Shown here: positions 27,130 through 37,200 of the stretch, piece after piece
Numbering within the stretch: the stretch's first letter is position 1
How the letters are laid out: each line of letters opens with the position of its first letter
Assembly (NCBI RefSeq): GCF_023100805.1
Contig: NZ_CP095855.1
Span: 3,575,001 to 3,639,000, forward strand
DNA: 64,000 bases
Reading direction: 5' to 3'
Source of the DNA: Chitinophaga filiformis
GTDB taxonomy: Bacteria; Bacteroidota; Bacteroidia; Chitinophagales; Chitinophagaceae
Program-made: the position numbers and the translations under genes
Notes under the pieces: generated by a model
The model's database searches: none
What the model was told of the DNA's origin: nothing
Seen by the model: only the letters and a program-made list of their open reading frames with translations

Positions 27130-27510
27130 CTAGAGTTTGTCAAATTCTTGGTTATATGTTGTCTTTAAGTAGGCTTGGAAGGCATCAATGACATTGTTTG
27201 TGATGTTATAGATAGCCTGCATCTCCAAAATATTTAAGGGTCTAACAATTCCGCCCTTATCAGCTATTCCCCTTGCCTTTTGATAAAAAACAGGATTAGT
27301 ATAGCATAAATGTATCATCACATTTTTACGCCAGTAATACGGAAGATTAACCATTCGCCTATTAATGTCGTATAACATATTATTACTGATAGGCTGTAAA
27401 GGGAAAAGCTGATCTAATTCTTGATCGTAAATCCCATTGCTAAATAGGAAATATGGGTCATTTCCATTTAATGAATCATTGGAAAGCATAAAAGTTAGTT
27501 TGATTAACAA
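27130..27510 (-). CDS. Small orphan protein, paralogue B
   Basis: A 126-residue protein of unknown function, longer at the N terminus than paralogue A at 25736-26017. Shared positions include INRRMVNLPYYWRKNV against the RMINLPIYFRERV of A, NPVFYQKARGIADKGG against PTFYRKMRIISKAG, and a C-terminal helix. Two divergent copies about 1.1 kb apart on the same strand suggest that a cassette was duplicated or that related cassettes accumulated here. Confidence 0.55.
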   Translation of the reverse strand: MLIKLTFMLSNDSLNGNDPYFLFSNGIYDQELDQLFPLQPISNNMLYDINRRMVNLPYYWRKNVMIHLCYTNPVFYQKARGIADKGGIVRPLNILEMQAIYNITNNVIDAFQAYLKTTYNQEFDKL

Positions 27511-27744
27511 TCAATTTGACGATCGAAATAACGATCTGTTTTTGGGATAATAAACTTTCAAGGCAGGTGTTATACGGTAACACATAAGTATTTTACGAGG
27601 AAGCCCTGGTATCCTAATATACACTATATGTATATTACCATTATTAATATATAATATATTATATTATAATACATTATGACCATTTCACTGTTAAACATAT
27701 AAATTCAGTATTTTACCGAGACATTTATTAATATATTTGGTATC

Positions 27745-28161
27745 ATGACAACTACTACTATGAATAAGATCAAAAACCATGGCAGAGCGATAAAACGTAT
27801 CAGGGAAATGCGTGACATGAAGCAACAGTCACTAGGGGACTTGCTCGGTAAAATAAGGAATGAAGTATGGGACCAAAAGAAAATATCCGCACTGGAAGCA
27901 AAAGAAGCAATTGAACCAAATTTGCTTGCTGATGTAAGCAAGGCGTTAGGTGTAACACCTGAATCAATTGAAAACTTTGACGAAAGTGTAGCATTGAACG
28001 TGTTTGCAAACACTTTTAATAGTAATGATACATCAACGTTGAACGCAATTAACTATGGATGTACATTCAACCCTATTGACAAGATAGTGGAAATACTACA
28101 AGAACAAAATAAGGTGAAGGATGAAATGATTCGGGAACTGATAAATAAGTTAGCTAAGTGA
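27745..28161 (+). CDS. XRE-type helix-turn-helix regulator
   Basis: A 138-residue DNA-binding protein. The HTH lies at about residues 12-65 (GRAIKRIREMRDMKQQSLGDLL then KISALEAKEAIEPNLLADVSKALGVTPE), the pattern of the Cro/CI-type domain. The C-terminal part is a predicted coiled helix (IDKIVEILQEQNKVKDEMIRELINKL) likely to dimerise. The start may be 27745 or the ATG at 27760. It is preceded by a very AT-rich stretch with short palindromes and followed by a perfect hairpin. It probably regulates a neighbouring orphan module or itself. Confidence 0.8.
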   Translation: MTTTTMNKIKNHGRAIKRIREMRDMKQQSLGDLLGKIRNEVWDQKKISALEAKEAIEPNLLADVSKALGVTPESIENFDESVALNVFANTFNSNDTSTLNAINYGCTFNPIDKIVEILQEQNKVKDEMIRELINKLAK

Positions 28162-28196
28162 TTCACTGTTTGAGTTTTTGCAAAAAAAAGGTATGA

Positions 28197-28235
28197 ATAC
28201 CAATAGCCCAGGAGAACTGCCTGGGCTATTGGTAT
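28197..28235. terminator. Perfect 16-bp hairpin after the XRE gene
   Basis: ATACCAATAGCCCAGG (28197-28212) pairs perfectly with 28220-28235 across a 7-base loop. It sits between the plus-strand XRE gene and the convergent decayed tail-fibre gene, and would stop transcription from both sides. The IS256-type insertion lies 23 bp to the right. Confidence 0.75.
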
Positions 28236-28257
28236 TTAAATTAATACATCAATACTA

Positions 28258-28265
28258 TATTACCC
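28258..28265. repeat. Left target-site duplication of the IS
   Basis: TATTACCC, identical to 29682-29689 on the other side of the element. Confidence 0.85.
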
Positions 28266-29681
28266 GGTAGTGTAAAATTCTTTGTGTAAGTATATATTCA
28301 ACTGTATCGAGTTAATACCACCAGCAGGTGGAGTGAAGTGAGGCGGAGCGTAGCGGAGCCGAACGGAACGACACCTGCTGGGTACGGCGGCTGGATTTGC
28401 CCCCGATATTTTTTAACTTTGAATACAGTACCATGGACAATCAACAACCACAATTCTCGAAGGAGTTCTTCAAGCAGTTTAAGAACAAAGAGGAGTTTCA
28501 CGCCTTTTTCAATAGCCTGTTTAAGCAGGGTGTGGAAGAAATGCTGAAGGGAGAACTCGATGAACATCTTGGTTATGAGAAACATAGCCCTGAAGGAAGA
28601 AACTCAGGTAATAGCCGCAATGGCTCTTACAAAAAGAAAATTAAGACAGAATCTCTCGGCGACCTTGCCCTTAATATTCCCCGTGATCGTAATAGTGAGT
28701 TTGACCCAGTCCTTATTCCCAAGGGACAACGGATGAGTGATAAGCTGGAAGAGGCTATTATCGGCATGTACAGCCGCGGAATGACAACCTCAGACATTAG
28801 TGATCAGGTGAAAGAGGTATACGGTGTAGACGTAAGCGAAGGCACCATTTCCAATGTCACTAATCGTATCTCGGAGCATGTAAAAAGCTGGCAGAACAGG
28901 GTTCTTGAGCCTGTTTACTTTATGGTCTGGATGGATGGAATAGTGCTGAAAGTCAAGCAAAACGGTAAGTATATCAACAAATGCATATACCTGGTAATCG
29001 GACTGAAAAATGATGGGTTGAAAGAAGTGTTGGGCATGTGGATGGCAGAAACTGAATCCGCCTCCTTCTGGATGAGCGTTTTAACCGATTTAAAGGCTCG
29101 AGGAGTAGAGGATATATTAATTGCCTGCACTGATAACTTAAAAGGCTTTACAGATGCTATTAAGGGTGTATTCCCACAAACAATTACCCAGCTGTGTGTT
29201 GTCCATCAGATCCGCAATAGCTGTAAATATGTGGTATGGAAGGACAGGAAAGAGTTTTGTGCTGATCTGAAGGAAGTTTATGGAGCGCCTAATCGCGCAG
29301 CTGCAGAGCATGCGTTAGTCACTTGTTCTGATAAGTGGGGGGCTAAATACAGACATGCGATTCAATCGTGGGAGAACAACTGGGATAATCTTACCAGCTA
29401 CTTTGACTTCCCAATGGAGATCCGCAAGATCATGTATACCACAAATACCATCGAAAATCTTAATAGGGGCATCCGCAAGTATACTAAGACCAAAGTTCAA
29501 TTTACGGATGATGCTGCGGCTCAAAAGGCCGTTTACCTGGCTATCATGAACATTGAAAAAAAATGGAGCATGCCTATCCATAACTGGGGGCTGGTGCTCC
29601 ATCAATATTTAACTATTTTTGAAAACAGATGTCGGATTTGATCAGTTGACTATGTGTTTACACAATATATTTTATAGTCTC
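28266..29681 (+). mobile_element. IS256-family insertion sequence, complete, 8-bp target duplication
   Basis: The element spans about 1416 bp. Its ends are imperfect inverted repeats: the left end GGTAGTGTAAAATTC... and the reverse complement of the right end GAGACTATAAAATAT... share TGTAAA/TATAAAAT and TTGTGTAA blocks (about 16 of 25 positions). TATTACCC occurs directly outside both ends (28258-28265 and 29682-29689), an 8-bp target duplication as expected for this family. The element holds one transposase gene. The intact ends and identical duplications suggest a recent insertion. Confidence 0.88.
28433..29641 (+). CDS. IS256-family DDE transposase
   Basis: A 402-residue transposase starting at the ATG at 28433. 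A TTG at 28397 would add 12 residues, but the ATG gives the family N terminus. The mutator-type DDE residues are visible: Asp in VWMDGI, Asp in CTDNLKGF and Glu in TTNTIENLNRGIRK. The N-terminal LGYEKH...GNSRNG segment is also typical. The frame is complete, so the IS should be mobile. Confidence 0.95.
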   Translation: MDNQQPQFSKEFFKQFKNKEEFHAFFNSLFKQGVEEMLKGELDEHLGYEKHSPEGRNSGNSRNGSYKKKIKTESLGDLALNIPRDRNSEFDPVLIPKGQRMSDKLEEAIIGMYSRGMTTSDISDQVKEVYGVDVSEGTISNVTNRISEHVKSWQNRVLEPVYFMVWMDGIVLKVKQNGKYINKCIYLVIGLKNDGLKEVLGMWMAETESASFWMSVLTDLKARGVEDILIACTDNLKGFTDAIKGVFPQTITQLCVVHQIRNSCKYVVWKDRKEFCADLKEVYGAPNRAAAEHALVTCSDKWGAKYRHAIQSWENNWDNLTSYFDFPMEIRKIMYTTNTIENLNRGIRKYTKTKVQFTDDAAAQKAVYLAIMNIEKKWSMPIHNWGLVLHQYLTIFENRCRI

Positions 29682-30301
29682 TATTACCCCCCTATTTTCT
29701 ATACCAAATATATACCAGTCGGTTCCATGGAACTGAATTATTATCAACCCATACACACAGCCCATTTTCACTTTGACGCCTGGCGCTTCATTTTCAATAG
29801 TCTGATTACCCAGTATATTCATGATCTTATCTGCGCCTATCGCCCGCATAACAGTTGACGATGATCCAGCTAGTTGTTTTATCGTATATTTCTTGCCTTT
29901 GTTTGCTGCGGCAGAAGGCAAAGTAAGTGTATTGTTAGTGGTTACTGCCTTTGATAAAATTGTACCGTGTGAGGAAGTTAACGTTAGATTTGCATCCGTC
30001 AATTTAGTTATGTCTGATACTTTCCTGCCTGCAATTTGCCAGTTATCGTTCCCGCCTGCGTCCGAAGTCCACACCTTGCCAGTACTGGCGGCATACCTCC
30101 TGAAAATTGAACATTACCGTTTACATTGAGGCCACCAGCAACATCTAATGTTGTAGTAGGCTTGTTTGTGCCAATACCAACATTCCCATTCGCTAACCTG
30201 ACTGGTAACACCGGCTGAGTGCTAGTTCCAGCCCTAAAAACAATTTTTCCGGGGTTATTCTTGATATTCCGTAAAAGGTAATACCCCGGCGGCGCTTGCA
30301 A
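29658..30301 (-). pseudogene. Decayed phage-tail-fibre-like gene fragment
   Basis: The reading order on the minus strand begins at about 30301 with GNVGIGTNKPTTTLDVAGGLNVNG, a motif typical of Bacteroidota tail-fibre and adhesin-like proteins. The frame shifts by one base near 30085: the sequence then continues as YAASTGKVWTSDAGGNDNWQI in another frame. The C-terminal part (to about 29690) looks intact. The IS inserted at its last codons so that the remaining frame reads into the IS and stops at 29658. The 5' part is missing: a stop codon lies just before the TTG at 30301. Confidence 0.7.
29682..29689. repeat. Right target-site duplication of the IS
   Basis: TATTACCC, identical to 28258-28265. 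Joining the flanks at this sequence restores a stop codon for the tail-fibre-like gene. Confidence 0.85.
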
Positions 30302-30415
30302 ATTCTAATATGTATATTTCTTACCTTTGGTAAAAGCTGATTAACCTGTATAAAGTACGGGAAAGAAATCGGGGTTATACAAAAGGAACTCGACTAAACA
30401 CTCAACTAAAAAACA

Positions 30416-30440
30416 AAACCCCGCGACTAGCGCGAGGTTT
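30416..30440 (-). terminator. Terminator of tRNA-Lys
   Basis: AAACCCCGCG (30416-30425) pairs with CGCGAGGTTT (30431-30440). On the minus strand the stem is followed by a T-rich run (from the A-run at about 30407-30418). It lies 12 bp beyond the 3' end of the tRNA gene. Confidence 0.65.
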
Positions 30441-30452
30441 GAAAGTTGATTG

Positions 30453-30525
30453 TGATCCCGCTGGGACTCGAACCCAGGACCCATACATTAAAAGTGTATT
30501 GCTCTACCAACTGAGCTACGGAATC
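30453..30525 (-). tRNA. tRNA-Lys, anticodon TTT
   Basis: On the minus strand a 73-base cloverleaf starts GATTCCG and ends CGGGATC plus the A discriminator, forming a 7-bp acceptor stem with one G:T. It has the D-arm TAGCTCAGTTGGTAGAGC, an anticodon loop CTTTTAA with TTT, and a T-arm GGGTTCGAGTCC. CCA is not encoded. Accessory DNA lies on the 3' side of this gene and chromosome-like DNA on the 5' side. Confidence 0.95.
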
Positions 30526-30574
30526 ATCTAACGGGGTGCAAACCTAAACAAATATTTCTAATATCCAAAATAAA

Positions 30575-30602
30575 AAAGCCGCCCCGTAAAAGAGGCGGCT
30601 TT
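30575..30602 (-). terminator. Terminator of the sugar dehydrogenase gene
   Basis: AAAGCCGCC (30575-30583) pairs with GGCGGCTTT (30594-30602) over a 10-base loop, followed by a T-run on the minus strand, 20 bp beyond the stop codon. Confidence 0.8.
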
Positions 30603-30621
30603 CTATTCGCTAAAAACAATA

Positions 30622-33600
30622 CTACATCTTCACAAATTTCTTCACCACCTGCTTGCCAGCATTGGTAAATTTCAGCACATAAACACCTGGTGTCAGCTTG
30701 CTCACATCCAGGATGCCGTTCACGGCTTTAATTGTAATGGTCTGGGAAGTCGCTATGTTCGTAACAGTAAACAGACCATCGTTCTTCACATTACCTACAG
30801 TCAGCAGTTCAGTTACCGGGTTAGGATAAACTTTCACCACTGGCTCGGAGCTAGCCGGATTGCTAGCAGCAAGCGTCTGTGATGGAACACTAAACTCAAA
30901 CCAGTTTAGGTTAAAGTCGGCGCGGGAAGCGTAAACGCGGAGCGTTTGTCTGCCTGCGGAGAGTGTAACGGTAGCCGTCTTGGTCACCCATGACTGCCAG
31001 CCGCCGGTTGCTTCTACGTCTACGGTAGTCAGTACGTTGGTACCGGACTGCAGTTGCAGCTGACCGCCACCAGGAGCGCTGGCTACGCGGAAGGCTACGG
31101 TGTAGGTGCCTGCTGTGGCAACGTTCACATTGTAGTCCATCCAGTCGCCGGTGCCTACCCAACCAATGTTCTGGCCACCGCCTACGTCAGCACAACCTTC
31201 TGTACCGATACCGTTCATGGCGTCGAAATCTTCCGCCTCGATACGACCCGGGATGTTCTTCTGAACAGGGGCTGCGGTTACGTTGATGGCAACTGCAGAG
31301 GAGGTAGTTGTCATCTGGTTGTTGTCGGTAGCTTTGGCAGTGATGCTGTAAGAGCCGGTAGCTACACCTGTCCACAGGAATTGGTATGGGCTGGTGGTAT
31401 CTTCACCGATCTTGGTAGCACCCTGGAAGAATTCTACTTTCTTCACAGTACCGTCTGTGTCGGCAGCATCTGCTTTGAGCAAAATATCGGAACCACTCAG
31501 GAAGGCTTCGCCATTGGCAGGAGCGGTGATGTTCACAGTCGGAGCATCGCCGATGGCCAGAGCAAAGGTGAAGTAGTTCACGTTGAAGTCGTTCGCTTCA
31601 AGTACAATACGCACAACATGGTTACCGGCAGGTAATGCGGTGGTAGTAGCAGAAACGGTCTGCCAGTTCTGGAAGCCATTGGTAGTAGGCACTGTCACCG
31701 GACCAGTAATGTTCTGGCCGTCCAGTTCTACATGCAGGGTCTTGGCAACACCGGGATTAGCAACACGGGCTGCGAAGGTATATTTACCCGGAACAGTGAC
31801 GTTTACAGAGTATTCCAGCCATTCACCGTTGTTCACGTAGCCGATGTTATAACCGCCTTCTGAGCAGTTTTCCAGGTCTACGCCTTCATTGGTACGGTAT
31901 TGATTACCCTGGTTAGCGGCACTTTCGTCGTGATAGGCAATGCCTTCACCACCGGAATCGAAGTCTTCGATCTCGATCTTGCCAGGTATAGCACGAGGGG
32001 CTGTACCGGCAGGGTAAGGATTCTGACGGGAACCGGTTGCCTTGTAGGTAACGGAATAGGTAGTGTTCACTGCCGGAACGCGGATAGACTGTAAAGTGTC
32101 TCCGCCATGCGCCCAGGATACGAAGGCATAGGTAGTATCTCCCAGTATCTGCGGACTGATAGCCTGCAGGGTAGTGAGGGCATTTACCACCATCGTCTTG
32201 GTGAACGGCGTAGCGGCTTCTTTACCCAATACTACCTGGAGACCAGGCACATTGGAATTTACGCTTACCTGTACCTTGTTAGGATAGATATCTACAGAGT
32301 CAACACCTGTACGGCCGTTGGAGTCTGTAACGGTCAGGAGCAGGCGGAACCAGATATTCGGAGAAGATTCGCCAAGATTATCGGCAGTGAAAGAACCTGA
32401 TTTGATACCTGCAGGCAGGGTAGGACCAGGATGCCAGTGCTCACTCGTTTCTGTATCCTTATGGAAGAAACGGAGCTCCCAGCGGTATGCGGACGCTGGC
32501 AATGTACCATCTTCAGTATCTGTAGCAGTACCGGAAAAGTTGATAACAGTACCTACGCTCCATTTTACATCACCGGTTGGTGCGCTGATGTGTGGAACTG
32601 GCCTTGCATTGAAAGGCAGTACGGTGAGCGTGGCCGCAGTACTGATGGCGGTATCAATGTGATTGATCACCACACAACGATAAAGGCCTGAATCCGTGCG
32701 GGTGGTTTGTGCAATAGCGTAAGTGCTCGATGTTGCACCCTGGATGTTCACCCCGTTTTTCTGCCACTGGAATGACATCGGAATACCACCTGAAGCGCTC
32801 ACCGAAAACTGTACAGGATCTCCTGCAGTCACTGTTGCACTTACCGGCTGGTTTACGATAGTCGGGGCCTGGTTATTATTGTATTCAACTCTCCATAGGC
32901 TACCATTTGTACCATATTGTATATAATAAATGTTGCCATCAATGCCAACACTTGTTCCTAAAATGCGTCCGAAACCTTTTGGCGCAAACTCAGTGTACTG
33001 AGATGCCGGTGTCAGGTTGTTAACATCCACGAACCTGTACCAGTCCCTGCACCAGTCGGTGAAGAAGAACTTGTTACGGTATTCCGGCGGATAGTTGGTG
33101 GCTGGCGGATTAAAGAACACGCCGGATGTAATGGCGCATCCTCCCTTGTCGTCACTATGATCGTAATAGAAGGCCGCTGTAATAGTACCCGCCGCCTGTG
33201 TCGGACCAGATTTGCCATCCTGGCTCCAGCCATAATTGTAACCCTTGCTGGCATCAGGAGTGGTGACGTCGTTGATCTCTTCATAATCGCCACCTACGTC
33301 CACCACAAAGATCTTCTGAGATACCGGGTCGAGGGCCATTTTCCATGGGTTTCTCAGACCGCGTGCCCAGATGCTTCTCTGCTGGCGACTAGCACCCGCT
33401 ACGTCGTAGTAAGGGTTGCCGGGCGCCGGCTGACCGTCTTCTGTCAGACGCAGGATCTTACCACGGTAAGTATCCAGCTTGGGAGACTCAACGGAAGAGT
33501 TACTTTCTCCAACAGCCACATAGAGCAGACCCTGACGAAACAGCAGCGCACCGCCATTGTGTGCACCGTTGATAATCGGATCAAGTTCCAGTATCCGGTT

Positions 33601-34014
33601 AACAGCCGTTACCTGGTTGGTTGTGGTGATGGTGACTGCATCAATGTAATGACGCGTCATCTCCGGGTTGGTGTAGAAAATGTAAAACTTACCATTGGTG
33701 GCAAATTGCGGGTGCAGGGTGATGCCTAATAATCCCTGTTCGGCATCGGTAACGGTTTGCACAGAATGTACCGTGGTGACGGTTCCGTTCAGGAACACTT
33801 TCACATTACCTCCACGTTCTGCGATGAAAATTCTGCCATCCGCAGCGTGGGCCAGGGCAGTAGCTTCGTTGATAACGTCGCCGGTTAACTTTTTCTGGAC
33901 AAACCCAGTTGGCAATTGGCTGTAAGCGCTGTTTGCGCCCGCCAGGAACATACCGATTCCACAGCACGCTGTAAGCAAGTGCTTATGAAACCTAAGCAGC
34001 AGGTTTTTCTTCAT
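30622..34014 (-). CDS. Secreted PQQ-type glucose/sorbosone dehydrogenase with CBM6 modules and T9SS tail
   Basis: A 1130-residue secreted protein. The signal peptide (1-32, ending AYSQ) is followed by a beta-propeller of the glucose/sorbosone dehydrogenase family (about 35-385), with GLLGITLHPQF, NGAHNGGALLF and GLRNPWKMALDP. Next come an Ig-like domain (about 390-470) and a PKD-like domain (about 475-575). A CBM6 with IEIEDFDSGG (about 675-820), another Ig-like region and a second CBM6 with RIEAEDFDAMNG (about 920-1045) follow. The C terminus, YPNPV...VVKKFVKM, is a type A T9SS sorting signal. It oxidises sugars with a quinone cofactor; its link to the GH16 gene upstream suggests glucan products. 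Confidence 0.87.
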   Translation of the reverse strand: MKKNLLLRFHKHLLTACCGIGMFLAGANSAYSQLPTGFVQKKLTGDVINEATALAHAADGRIFIAERGGNVKVFLNGTVTTVHSVQTVTDAEQGLLGITLHPQFATNGKFYIFYTNPEMTRHYIDAVTITTTNQVTAVNRILELDPIINGAHNGGALLFRQGLLYVAVGESNSSVESPKLDTYRGKILRLTEDGQPAPGNPYYDVAGASRQQRSIWARGLRNPWKMALDPVSQKIFVVDVGGDYEEINDVTTPDASKGYNYGWSQDGKSGPTQAAGTITAAFYYDHSDDKGGCAITSGVFFNPPATNYPPEYRNKFFFTDWCRDWYRFVDVNNLTPASQYTEFAPKGFGRILGTSVGIDGNIYYIQYGTNGSLWRVEYNNNQAPTIVNQPVSATVTAGDPVQFSVSASGGIPMSFQWQKNGVNIQGATSSTYAIAQTTRTDSGLYRCVVINHIDTAISTAATLTVLPFNARPVPHISAPTGDVKWSVGTVINFSGTATDTEDGTLPASAYRWELRFFHKDTETSEHWHPGPTLPAGIKSGSFTADNLGESSPNIWFRLLLTVTDSNGRTGVDSVDIYPNKVQVSVNSNVPGLQVVLGKEAATPFTKTMVVNALTTLQAISPQILGDTTYAFVSWAHGGDTLQSIRVPAVNTTYSVTYKATGSRQNPYPAGTAPRAIPGKIEIEDFDSGGEGIAYHDESAANQGNQYRTNEGVDLENCSEGGYNIGYVNNGEWLEYSVNVTVPGKYTFAARVANPGVAKTLHVELDGQNITGPVTVPTTNGFQNWQTVSATTTALPAGNHVVRIVLEANDFNVNYFTFALAIGDAPTVNITAPANGEAFLSGSDILLKADAADTDGTVKKVEFFQGATKIGEDTTSPYQFLWTGVATGSYSITAKATDNNQMTTTSSAVAINVTAAPVQKNIPGRIEAEDFDAMNGIGTEGCADVGGGQNIGWVGTGDWMDYNVNVATAGTYTVAFRVASAPGGGQLQLQSGTNVLTTVDVEATGGWQSWVTKTATVTLSAGRQTLRVYASRADFNLNWFEFSVPSQTLAASNPASSEPVVKVYPNPVTELLTVGNVKNDGLFTVTNIATSQTITIKAVNGILDVSKLTPGVYVLKFTNAGKQVVKKFVKM

Positions 34015-34286
34015 TGTGTTTAAATGGTTTTTTGTGAACTAGTTTATGATTATTGACGGTTTAGAATATGGTTTAGGGAGTGATAAATAAAAATACAGGA
34101 TAAGGTTATTTTTGATTTTTTGACAACGAAATTTACGACATAAGTTTGACACTTGCATTACCTCTAAATGAACTTTTAGCTTTGTACTATTACAAGTACA
34201 TCGGCATAGTATGCTATCCAAAAAAATAGTTGATACGCTTACTAACGGTGTTAGGCAAACGTACCAACTATTTAACTGATTGTAGA

Positions 34287-37200
34287 TTATTGTTTAACGA
34301 ATTTCAGCAACAATGTATTGTGAGCGTTATTCGTCAGCTGCATGAAGTAAATACCCGCCGGTAAACGGCTTACATCAACGGTATATGTGCCCGAGATTTT
34401 ACCTTCCTGTGATAATTGTACAGACCTTGAACGCCCGTTCAAATCAACTATGCTTACCTGTTTCACTCCTTCATTGCTTAACAATTGTACCTTATCATTC
34501 ACAACGGGGTTCGGATACAAACTGGCCTTCCATGCAGTCTGCGTTTTTGTCGCCAGATTTGAGCTGCCCAGCAAAGCGGCACTGGTGCGCAAACTGCCAT
34601 ACGCTTCCAGCTCGAGAATGGAATAGCCATAAGGCGTGGTTCTCGCCGTACCGTATATCCGGAGATAACGACCGTGCCCTGTAAGCCCCGTGTGATCATT
34701 CACCAGTACACTATTGTTGGTCACTGTTTTCAGTGGCGACCAGTTAACCGTGTCATTAGAGGCCTGCACAACATAGTCTTTCCCTGCTGCTGTTTCCCAG
34801 GTGATCTTCACCCGGTTGATATTGTAATCTGCACCCAGGTCCACCCTTATCCATTGAGGATCGCTGAAAGCGCTGGACCAGCGGGTGTTGATGTTGCCAT
34901 CTACAGCATTTTGACCGGAAAAGACGATGTTTTCATATGAAGAAATAGCGGTTGGTTTATTCAATGCCAGGTTAGTCTGTGTGGCAACCGTATCTGGCGT
35001 AACATAATACACATTGTCAATGTAGAAGCTGGCCGCAGCGGCAGGTGCATCGCCGGAGAAGGTAAACGCCTGGGTGATGGTGCTGAGATTGACGTTTGTC
35101 AGCGAGCTGACAGGAATAGTCACCTCATGCCATTGCCCGTCCCTGATCAGTCCCAATTTCTGTTCACCGGCAGCGAAAGAAATGGCCTGCTCCCCGTTCT
35201 GAGAAATGACGCTGAAGCGGAAAGATCCCTGGTAGCTGGTCTTGAACTGGAACTTCAGGAAGCCATTAGCGAAATGGGAGAGGTCGCGTACATCGTGCGA
35301 CACACCCAGCCCAAACCAGTTATTGGCTGCCGCGGTGAAGCCCATTACCTGTGCGCCTTCATAAGGCGCTGCCCCGCTGATGGTTGTCAGGTTATTCCAT
35401 ACATACAGGTTGGCATCCAGGCCATAGGTCAGCTTGTCCGGCATAGAAGGATCTTCGCTATAGATGCCATACCTGTTGGAAAGGATCTTGTTATCCTGCA
35501 CGTTGATAGTCACAGGGGCAGAGGTAGTACTTAGCTTACCATTGTCAGTCGCCTTGGCTGTGATGGTATAAGTACCTTGTGGCACATTCTCCCAGGTGTA
35601 AGTGTAAGGCGGCTGTGTAAGCGTAGCCAGTAATGTACTGCCATTGAAGAATTCCACCTTGTATATCAGGCCATTGTCGGATACATTGGTATTGATCACC
35701 ACTTTCGCCGGCCTTCTGTACGGTGTGCTGGCAGTAGGAGAGGTGATGCTGATCTGCGGAGGCGTGTTACCCGGTGCTGCTACCAGAACGGTGACAGGTT
35801 TTGAGGTAGTGGTCTTGTTCTGATTATCCGTTGCTTTCGCAATCAATTTGGCAATAGCCTGGGTAGATGTCTGCCAGGTATAGTTGAACGGTGCAGATGT
35901 AACTGTGCCCAGGTAATTAGACCCATTGAAGAAATCCACTTTGCTGATAGTGCCATTAGGGTCGCTGGCATTGGTCTGGATAGCGATGGATGCCGGGGTA
36001 GTATACACCGCCTCATTAGCAATATTGGTGATAGCCACCTGGGGTGCAGGATTGTCAGACACACCACCAGTATAATACACATTGTCAAAGTAGAAGTCTG
36101 CCGCTGCAGCTGGTGCATCGCCTGAGAACATGAATAGCTGTGTGACCTGCATCAGGTCCAGCGTACCGAACTCGCTGACAGGAATGGTCACCTCATGCCA
36201 TTGCCCGTCCCTTAACAGTCCGTGTTCATTGCTACCAGTGAAATTCACCCAGCCTTCCACGCCATCCGCTACAATACCTACTTTGAAAGGCGCAGTAGAA
36301 GTGGTCTTCATATGGAACTTCAGGCTACCATTAGCATAGTTGCTCATGTTCTTGCTATCGTTCGCTACGCCGAGGCCAAACCAGGTGCCTGCATTGGCAT
36401 GGAAAGCCCACACGTTGCTGCCTTCAAATGGCGTAGGGGCAGGTGTGATATTGGTGATATTGTTCCAGAGATAAAGATTGGCGCCCTGTCCAAATACTAC
36501 TTTGTCGCTTACCGTAGTATTGTCGGTGAAGACGCCGTAATTACCTTCAGGTGCATTATTGGAACCAAGAATTAGCTCCTCACCCTGTGTAATGTCCTGG
36601 TACAGTTTGATGTAATCAACCTCCAGGCGGCCGGGCAGGGGAGCTGTCACGCCTGCTGCGGAGTTGATGCCGGGATAGTTCCCACCCACTGCCAGGTTGA
36701 GGATGATATAAAAGGGATTACGGAAGGCATCAAATCCGTTCGTTCCACTAATATCTATCCGGTAATAAGGACTATTATCCAGGAAGATGGTCAGGAACTG
36801 CGGCGTCCATTCCAGTTTGTACAGGTGATACGCGTCATTCAGCTGCGTGTTCTGAAGAACGCTATCTTTTGCGTAAGTGGCATGCCCGGTATAGCCGCCG
36901 GGATTTTCCGTCCACCAATGCGTAGCGGCACTGACGGTTCTGTTGGCCCGGCCTTCGGCAACGGCGCCGGCAAATCCCATTTCCAGGATGTCGACCTCTC
37001 CATTATGCGGCCAGGTACCACCGGTGGCGCCCAATAGCCAGAAAGCGGGCCAGAGGCCATTGGCTACATTGGGTACCTTTATCCTGGCTTCCAGGGAACC
37101 GTAACGGAAAGATACCCGTCCGGCGGTCTTGATACGCCCCGAGGTAAAGGGTTTGCCGCCCATCGTTTCCCGGCGGGCTTCAATGATGAGCGTACCATTT

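Noticed and set aside
27640..27690. AT-rich palindromic stretch before the XRE gene, considered as an origin or iteron block
   Set aside because: Only short TATA-type repeats of low complexity are present; no replication gene or iterons.
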